Part shown: piece after piece, positions 56,820-64,000 of the stretch
Layout of the letters: the number at the start of each line of letters is the position of its first letter
How positions within the stretch are numbered: the first letter of the stretch is position 1
DNA from: Rhyacichthys aspro
Lineage: Eukaryota > Chordata > Actinopteri > Gobiiformes > Rhyacichthyidae
DNA: 64,000 nt
NCBI GenBank assembly: GCA_036850595.1
Contig: CM072155.1
Location: 5,999,953-6,063,952 of the forward strand
Direction of reading: 5' to 3'
The notes under the pieces: model-generated
What the model was told of the DNA's origin: nothing
Database searches by the model: none
Seen by the model: only the letters and a program-made list of their open reading frames with translations
Translations under genes and position numbers: made by a program

Positions 56820-57233
56820 ATAAATATACTATATAGAAATATGAACAACAATTTGCACTTTCACTTATTTGAAGCAATAAGTTTTATATTTGCAAACAAA
56901 AGGCCTGTTTCTTCACAGAATTGAGCCATTATAACACTGAGCTCTAATTTAATGGTTTTAGCAGCATTCAGCGTGTCTGACGGATGCTATTTCTACGCTG
57001 AGGTGGTGGTCCCCGTTTGATGACATCATGCGACTGCTGTCTCTGTTCGGGCCTTATCTGCGTCTGTCATCAGGCTGGACATAGAGGACTACATCTGCCC
57101 CAGCTGCCCCCCGGGCCAAACACAGACTGGAGAGGGCAGTGCGGAGGTGCACGTACTGTATAATCTACAGGAAGTGATTAGGGGGTGTGAGATCAAAGGG
57201 TTGGTGCGACGGGAAAACATTCCTCCCTCTTCT

Positions 57234-57254
57234 TTTTTTTTTTTTTTTTTTTTT
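57234..57254. repeat. Poly(T) run
   Basis: About 20 T residues between a GC-richer block and AT-rich sequence. Confidence 0.8.
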
Positions 57255-58099
57255 ACCCCTCAGGGCTTTGTAGGACGCACCGTTTCCTCATGCACTGAAC
57301 TCCAGACCTGACACTGACATGGCTTCCACAGACCTAGAAATTTTGAGAATGGCTTTCCTTAAGCTGCAAACACACAACGCAACATGACAAAATGAAAAAA
57401 AGTTTACATGTTTGACATTCACATTCACATCTAGGTTTTCTAGCTCTAGTGAAGTTAGTGAAGCCTTTGATGTGGAAGCACAGGTCCTTAAACCATCTGT
57501 GTATAAGGTTTTCTTTGCCGTTTTGTAGACATCCAGCAGTAATTCATCTAAAGACACCAGTGACTTGTAGCATGTAGTCTTGAGCAAGTGTAGCCTAAAT
57601 ACTCAAATATAGAGAACAGCTTAGTCCTCTACCCTCTCACTGACAGCACACACACGATTTTAGTCGATCACTATTTGCCCCAAACCATCTTGTTTATGCA
57701 GAACTTGCCATTTTGGTAGCTAATGACTTTTTGTCCGTTGAAAATATTTTGTGATTAGTGATCTAAAAGTTAAAGGCCTCATCTAATACTGTATGCTTTA
57801 ATAACCATTGGCTCTTCTATGCATGGGCTTACGTTGGAACACAGAGTCACGCTGATCAAAGAAAGCTTCTGTAAGGAAATAATTCAGTAGAAATCACACA
57901 AATTTACAGAATCTTCCAAAGCGAGGCCTTGATCACGTTATTCTATATAAAAACCTCTATTTGGCATCTTATTTATTCATTTATAGCTCTGAACACTAAA
58001 GTTGTGTAAGTGACTTTATTTATTTTTCACTGTCAGTCCTGGTGTGGACCCAAACTTCCTTCCACTGTCCAAATACTTGCACATATTGTTGAATTGCTG

Positions 58100-58220
58100 A
58101 ATCTGGATTGCCCCTGGTGAATGAATGTGAATGTAAAAACAGTGTCTGTTAGTCAGCAGCTGGTATATGCTCCTGTCCCCTCTAACTCACGACAGGATAA
58201 GCAGAAGAAGATGCCAAAGT
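58100..58220 (+). mobile_element. Old SINE 3' fragment
   Basis: GCCCCTGGTGAATGAATGTG followed later by GACAGGATAAGCAGAAGAAG parallels the body and tail of the intact SINE (CCCCTAGTGGATGAATGTGA and GGGATAAGCGGTAGAAGATG). It is diverged and lacks the tRNA head. Confidence 0.6.
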
Positions 58221-58321
58221 AGCAAAAGTTTCTGCTCCATTTCTAGGTGCCAGTAAATTTTAAGGTAAACTAAAAAAATCAGTCTAACCAAAAAATTAAC
58301 CTGTTTTGGTAAGACATGAAC

Positions 58322-58585
58322 GTGGTTTTAAGTGAACCTTAACTGAGTTTAAGGGGTTTTGGTTTCATTTTAAAAAGTGACTTGACTTGAACTACTTCTA
58401 CGTGGTTTTAGTTGGACTTGAACCAGTTTTAAGTGGCTATAGTTAGACTCGAATGGGGTTTAAAATGGCTTTAGTTGAATTTGAACTGGTTTTAAATGGG
58501 TTTAGTTGGACTTTAACTGGTTTTAAGAGGGTTAAGTTGGTCTTGAACAGGGTTTCAAATGGTTTTAGTTGGACTTTAAATACAA
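58322..58585. repeat. Degenerate ~30-bp minisatellite (GGTTTTAGTTGGACTTGAAC)
   Basis: About nine diverged units of the type GTTTTAAGTGG then TTTTAGTTGGACTTGAAC follow one another. Unit length varies around 28-33 bases with substitutions in each, indicating an old array. Confidence 0.75.
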
Positions 58586-59629
58586 CAGTGACCAGTTGAT
58601 AAGCAATGTCCTGCTGATGAGCACCAGTAGAGGGCAGTGCTCTCTTGTGGCTGTATGTGGCTGTATTGAGGCCTATGGAGCCACTGCCTAAGTCAACACA
58701 GTGACAAATTCTGTGGCGAAGTAAGTGGTAAAACTAAACTAATGACATGTACAGCTCATTCTAGATGATTTATGATAGTGTTGTTAAGTCGTTTATTTAA
58801 CACCTACAGCACAATTATCTTCCAATGGGTTGCAGCATTAGATCATTAAGAAAAACCACGGCCTCATACATTGATTACGATAACATAAATTGTTATAACA
58901 TTAAATGGAGTCACAGAGTACATGAAAAACATAGAAATTTTGATTTTACAGAAACTATCGCAACATTGCTTCAAGTGTGCGGTAGAAATAAATATCTTGT
59001 CTTTAAAAAAAAAATTTTTGTGTTTATACAACTTTTGACCCTCTGAGGCCACTGTAGTTTGTAAGTAAAGTTAAGATTCATATTGTAATAGAGCAAACAT
59101 ACTTGAAAGATAAAAATGCTAAAAAACATATTTAGTCATCTACAAAAAAAACTTGATAGTGCAATTTTATTTTTATTATTAAAGCTATAAATGCACTGTT
59201 AAGCTGAAAAACTAAAATACACCGTAATTTCAACTGAAGCGTTTGAATAATGACCATGCCATTGAGATTCCTTTTAAATGAATCAGAGAATGCCCTTTTA
59301 AAGGCTAGTGTTTCCTTCTTGTACAACGTTCTTGGAAGTCCTGGTGTTGCCCTTGTTAGTTTGTTGTGTCCTCTCCCTAACATGCTTACTAGAACTAGAA
59401 ACTAGAATCATTATGTTCTGATGATTTATTTATTACATACATAGTGAACACACATTTGTCACAAGTGTAATTAAATATGTCTGCAGGTGTATTAAAGATT
59501 AACAGTAAAGAGAACAAGCTGTTTTAGGTCATCAAAATCAAAACCAATTTCAAACTACAAAAGTCTTGTCAAGAATAATGTTCAATCTACTGATCTATGA
59601 TTATGAATTTTATTGTTTTTTAATGCCAA

Positions 59630-59705
59630 TACAGGTGGCCTATCCCAGCTGCTTTGGGCGGGATGCGAGTTACACCCTGGACAACTTCCAGTTAATCACA
59701 GGGCA
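59630..59705 (-). mobile_element. SINE 3' fragment, inverted
   Basis: GGCCTATCCCAGCTGCTTTG and ACACCCTGGACAACTTCCAG are the reverse complement of the tail region of the intact SINE at 56.4-56.8 kb. Only the 3' part is present. Confidence 0.7.
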
Positions 59706-59924
59706 AACAGCTCAGTAACTTCTATTCTCCTTTCTGTTATTTCCGTGAATTTCTAGCATTAAATAACATCTCAGTCAGCCTTGTGTTCGTTTTATGCTCA
59801 ATAAAGACACAGCAAAATCCTCTTTAAAGTTGCATTTCAGATGGATTTATAGATCAGATAAAGATAGCCAGATAGATTTGTTCTGTACGTGTTATGTGAA
59901 AATAGCTGAAGTGGAAACCAAAAA

Positions 59925-60060
59925 GCACAGTGGCAAAGTGGTTAGCACTGTGGCCTCACAGTAAGAAGGTCGGGAGTTTGATTCAGCTGAGTTTTAGTCT
60001 CCCGATGGTGACATGACCAATTAGTGGCACAAGATCTGGAGAGGATTTCCAGGTGCTACA
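59925..60060 (+). mobile_element. SINE 5' head fragment
   Basis: GCACAGTGGCAAAGTGGTTA, GCACTGTGGCCTCACAGTAA and GAAGGTCGGGAGTTTGATTC match the tRNA head of the same SINE family, with a substituted B box. The body diverges quickly. Confidence 0.7.
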
Positions 60061-61621
60061 TGAGTGGCTGCCCACTTGGTCAAAATTTGGGGAATTAATT
60101 ACCTGCATGGATATAATAAATAGTAACAAAACCCCCTGCCAAAAAACCAAAAAACCAAAAACATGGCTGACAGAACAGGCATATCCTGTTATGAAAACTG
60201 AACACAAAAATGTATTTTTTATAACATGAATTTGTTACATTCTTCTCCTTGGTATTTCTGTTTGTGCATGCCGTCTGCTTTTGCCGTTTTGGAGTGACAG
60301 TTAATATCTAAACCAAAAAATTTGCCAAACGATCTTATTATAACAATTATTTACACCGATATCTTGAAATAGAGTGAAATTTTATCCTGGCCAAGCAGAC
60401 CCACATTAGTCTGCACCCTCTGCCATTAAACCTGACGTCCACCAGATTTGATACCAACAGACCAATCGTAACCTTATATTAAAAATGGGGCGGGCTTGAT
60501 GCTTAACGCCTTGTTGTTTTTCACATTGCGTCATTCTAGGAGCATGTATTCTGATTGGTTGTAAGAGTTGCTCCGCCCCTAAGAAGTCAATCTCAAATCA
60601 GCAGGAACCAGGCTGATTCTCTGTATAGAATAGATCAAGAATTTGAATAATACAAATCAAATTGACCTGGCCATATGCTTCTGCCACCATTGTACACCTC
60701 ATCATTTATGTATTAAAAAGTAGCTGATAGAGGTTTTTCGCACCACTCTAATCCTTCCACATGGTTTAACAGCCTGCTTCACAATAGCAACCGTCAAAGT
60801 GCCGATGGTAATTGTCAGTCGATGTATAAAAGAGTGTAAAAAGCAGCCGTGTTTTGAGTGTTTGAAGACAGCTTGCGGGCACATGGTCCTGGCAGCGGAG
60901 ACGCCCACAAATCCCCGGCAGTGCCACCCTGCCCCCGGTGCCACACAGACACTTGAAACGCTAAATGAGCCAGGCTTGTGATGCCTTTGGACGCAGACGC
61001 AGGGTGGGCTCGCTGTGTGGCTGCTTGTGGGCATGTGGGGTTTCTGACTGTTGAACGTGTGTGGTCAGTCTGGATGTCTGTGTCCGACCATGATTAGAAT
61101 GTCACTGGCAGCAGATTCAGGGGTAAACATGCCGCCGCACTATGTACTTTAGAGCACCACACTCAGGTTTTGGTGTCTAGTTACTTGTCTAAACACCGGC
61201 CTCACCCCGATCTGTTACAGTTTGTGCAGCGCTGTTACATGATTCTCTTCGGTGTGTTTTATTACAGAGTTGGAACGACACATTGTCAGCACAGAATTTT
61301 GACTGAAATCTAATATGTGAGAGTAAGATCTGAACGTGAAAGCTAGGAGATCACTGTCATCTTGTATAAAAGGGCTTGTGAAATACACCATGTATAATAT
61401 AAAAAAAAAATAAAAAAAAAATGGGGAGAGCCTTATAATGCTTAGGGGAACATGTTGGGTCTCCTGGAATGGCTGTGACATAGGCTAATATTGAAGAGTC
61501 GTGTAATTTACCTCCAAAGTAAAACTGAACGTAAATGAAATAAAAATATGTTTTTTATCCAAAGTGGTAATGTTCCTCGTCCCTGTGTTTGATTTGATTT
61601 TGCTCACAGTTGTGTGATCAC

Positions 61622-62142
61622 ATACAGTACTGTGCGAAAGTTTAGGCAGTTGTGGACAGAAAAGGTTAACTATAAAGTATGTTTATTTTTACTATTTTAC
61701 AAAATGCAAAGTGAAAAAACAGAAGAAAATTCTAAATCAAATCAATATTTGGTGACTTTCCCTCAGAACAGCAACAGTTCGAGCAGTTCCACTGTCTCAG
61801 TTTTTGAAGAATCTGGGCAGGTTCTGTTGAAACATTTGGAAAATCCCAGACATAACCAGGCCAAACAGCACTAAACCAGACCATGAAATCTCAGAAGGAA
61901 TGTAGGTTAACCTGACCCTGTAATCCCAGCCAGAACCAGGCCAGACTCCATGATGTTGGGATCAGAGTTACACCATTACATCAGGACTCGTTGTTCTGGG
62001 CTCACTCTAAAAATGTACGATTTTTGTCTCTTCACTCACTTTTCCACTTTGTAAAAAAAATAAATAAAGAAATTAAATTGTATATTGTTGACAGCATTCT
62101 TACTTTACTGCATATCTTCACACCTGACTAAAACTTTTGCAA
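61622..62142. mobile_element. Nonautonomous Tc1/mariner-like element
   Basis: It starts ACAGTACTGTGCGAAAGTTT and ends AAACTTTTGCAAAGTAGCTG, inverted relatives of each other. The interior encodes nothing intact. The start resembles the terminus of the element at 31.54-32.69 kb. Boundaries are approximate. Confidence 0.5.
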
Positions 62143-62154
62143 AGTAGCTGTCAA

Positions 62155-62275
62155 AGTGTCCTTGGGAAAGTTACTGAACTTGGGCGACCTGGGTTTGATT
62201 CCGGCTCGGGTCATGTGTCCAAAGTCATTCACCTCTTGTCCATCTACTAACTATCAAATAAAGGCAAAAAAAAAA
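62155..62275 (+). mobile_element. tRNA-derived SINE-like fragment
   Basis: GTGTCCTTGGGAAAGTTACT, then GACCTGGGTTTGATTCCGGC (B box GGTTTGATTCC) and CAAAGTCATTCACCTCTTGT, ending in CAAATAAAGGCAAAAAAAAA. The word order is typical of fish SINEs, but from a different family than the 56.4-kb copy. Confidence 0.55.
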
Positions 62276-63180
62276 CAAAAACAGTAATTGGACTCAATAA
62301 TGTCTGGCTACAAGTGATCTCTCGCCAGAACTGTTGCTAAAGCTAGCTTGTTGCTAAAAAACAAAATCTTGTAATTAAACCAATTTTTCATTCATTTTTT
62401 AAAATAATTTACCAACTGTAGATTTCAATTCAAATTTCACTCAAATTGTTGGATCTAAGTGGACTTTCTGTACCAACTCACTGAAAACACGTTTGTCGTC
62501 CAAGAAGTTTTCCTCATCTCATTTTCTTTTTTTTTCACCGTCAAACCCCCGTCTCTATTGTTTTTGCCTAAAATCTGGTGAAATTCCAACGCGAGGCGAA
62601 TGGGGCAGGAAAAGGACGAAGGAAAAACACGTTGGAATTTTCTCCTCCTCTCAGATCTTCAGGGTTTCTCAGCAGCAATTACACAGAAGTGTTACCAGAT
62701 GCTTCTCACCATTGTCGGAGCAAAAAACCACGTATCTGCACAAAGTCAGTCTGTCTTCAGCTATCAGGGGAAGGGAACCACCCCCACCTCTTTTTTATAC
62801 AATATACGGAACATTTAGAAAGGATTCTCCAGATAATTTCAGATACCGTTACACTGGTTGTTGGTAACGGGAGCACAAAACAAACCAAAAAAAAACAAAC
62901 CCGGAAATGGTTATTATTCAACTGCAGCCTTTGGTTTCTGAAATCTTACCTTATCCTTGAGCCTTGACTTGTAGTTCCCGCCAATTAGAAGAAGAAAAAC
63001 ACACTTAGATGCACACACACACGCCTTTCACACACATATGTGCACTGGCAAAGGACGCCAAAAATGTCTTTATCTTAAGGTGATGCAGAATCAAAAAGTA
63101 GTACTTTTTTAGGTCTGTGCTTATAACATGCAGATGTGTAAATCATGACCTTTTTAATAATTGATACTCTTTTGTGGACC

Positions 63181-63240
63181 CCCCCCCCCAAAAAAAAAAC
63201 CAAAAAAAAACAACAACAACTATATCTATCTATATATCTA

Positions 63241-63283
<43 letters not shown>

Positions 63284-63320
63284 ATATACATATACATATA
63301 TATATATATACATAATTGTA
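63181..63320. repeat. C8/A-rich tract and compound (TATC)n-(TA)n microsatellite
   Basis: A run of Cs and As passes into CAACAACAAC, TATC tetramers and TA repeats. Open frames here are simple-repeat artefacts. Confidence 0.95.
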
Positions 63321-64000
63321 TTGTGTACTCTGAATCAACAACTCCAAACTGCATACTTAATACCTCCTATGGTTATGTATAGGTAGACAAATGAGTTGTG
63401 TTTCCATAAAATACAGAGCAGGATTTGTGCCGGAAATTTTGCTGCAAAACAAAAATGCTGGATTTTTCCACAAACTGTTGGGAAACAAATCTAACATTTT
63501 CTTAGCAGTAGTTTTGAGTTGTTGTTTTCTGGTAATATTGGCAGTATACACATGATGTCTTATGTTTAACAGAAGAATATCTTATCATCCTGTCAAATAG
63601 ACAATTTTCTCTGATGCCGCACAAGCTAGTCTTCCATTTCACTTTGAGTGCATTACCTCAAAAACCAAAAAGATTTTGAGTTTGACATTTTTGCGTACGG
63701 TTACGGATAATTTTGAATGCAATTTTTCAACTTATACCTGTTTATGAACGTGCAAGTGTTGAAAACAAATGATAGTGTCATATGCTAAAAGATCTGCTAG
63801 CGTCTATGGCAAACCCAATAGATATCAACAGAACATCAAAGGACACCTGAAGTCTGCACCGCTGACCAAACCTCACAATGTAAAGAAATGTTGGAAATGA
63901 CAACACATTAGGATGTGCATTAGGAATCAAAAAACTTACCTCTTTCAGGTGATTTCCCTGGATGAAGAATTACTGTACATACAGTACTATTCTTCCATTC

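Larger units (their letters stand above)
54300..64000. other. Gene-poor region upstream of nags
   Basis: No protein-coding gene is recognised. Contents are SINEs, a Tc1-like nonautonomous element, a degenerate minisatellite and simple repeats, listed separately. A GC-richer island at about 57.0-57.2 kb has no ORF or promoter motifs I can defend. A good minus-strand donor (CTGAAAGAG|GTAAGTT at about 63937) close to the edge could mark an exon of a gene beyond the window. Confidence 0.4.

Noticed and set aside
57000..57200. GC-rich island as a possible exon or promoter
   Set aside because: No ORF, CCAAT/TATA/GC-box arrangement or splice-flanked segment could be defended; a conserved non-coding element remains possible but needs cross-species alignment.
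54600..64000. CRISPR-like or prokaryotic features
   Set aside because: The genome is clearly vertebrate. Tandem repeats here are micro- and minisatellites without spacer structure.

Overview
The window looks like nuclear DNA from a teleost fish, probably a percomorph-type genome. It is AT-rich and intron-rich, with many microsatellites, tRNA-derived SINEs, hAT and Tc1/mariner remnants and LINE tails. It carries an NLR of the fish-expanded PYD-FISNA-NACHT-LRR-B30.2 type. All four genes that can be reconstructed lie on the minus strand, so transcription runs from high to low coordinates. Exon boundaries were worked out by hand from splice dinucleotides, reading-phase continuity and recalled vertebrate homologues. 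No alignment or transcript data were available.

Layout from left to right. Positions 1-4.6 kb hold no convincing coding sequence and include a near-perfect 35-bp inverted repeat. A TATA/CCAAT promoter with a possible tiny first coding exon faces left at 4.68-4.84 kb. cdk5r1 (p35 activator of Cdk5) is at 8.87-10.80 kb, with a coding intron that the mammalian gene lacks and a probable CpG promoter and 5'UTR exon near 13.1-13.8 kb. A b4galnt2-like glycosyltransferase spans 14.4-33.4 kb: eleven coding exons, 479 aa, plus a 5'UTR exon. Its 8.9-kb first coding intron is the oddest part of the window. It holds a segmental duplication with four small exon-like cassettes, a 98-101-bp minisatellite whose units carry CCAAT- and TATA-like motifs, a 27-bp minisatellite, and a GC-box/E2F-like promoter with a donor-bearing exon.

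From 33.4 to 38.3 kb there is no recognisable gene. A complete ten-exon NLR (1207 aa; PYD, FISNA, NACHT, six LRR exons, PRY-SPRY) is at 38.27-44.25 kb, with a probable TATA promoter near 46.25 kb; a Tc1-like relic sits in one LRR intron. The stretch 44.3-48.5 kb is intergenic with mobile-element debris. nags (mitochondrial N-acetylglutamate synthase, eight exons, 524 aa) is at 48.5-54.3 kb, apparently with one GC-AG intron. From 54.3 to 64 kb there is no recognised gene; it holds an intact SINE with a 12-bp target duplication, older SINE fragments, a Tc1-like nonautonomous element, a minisatellite and microsatellites.

The genes have unrelated jobs: neuronal kinase activation, glycan capping, cytosolic immune sensing and control of the urea cycle. 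Nothing suggests that they act together. The best candidate for something undescribed is the set of conserved, phase-0 cassette exons with their own promoter-like region nested in the b4galnt2 intron.
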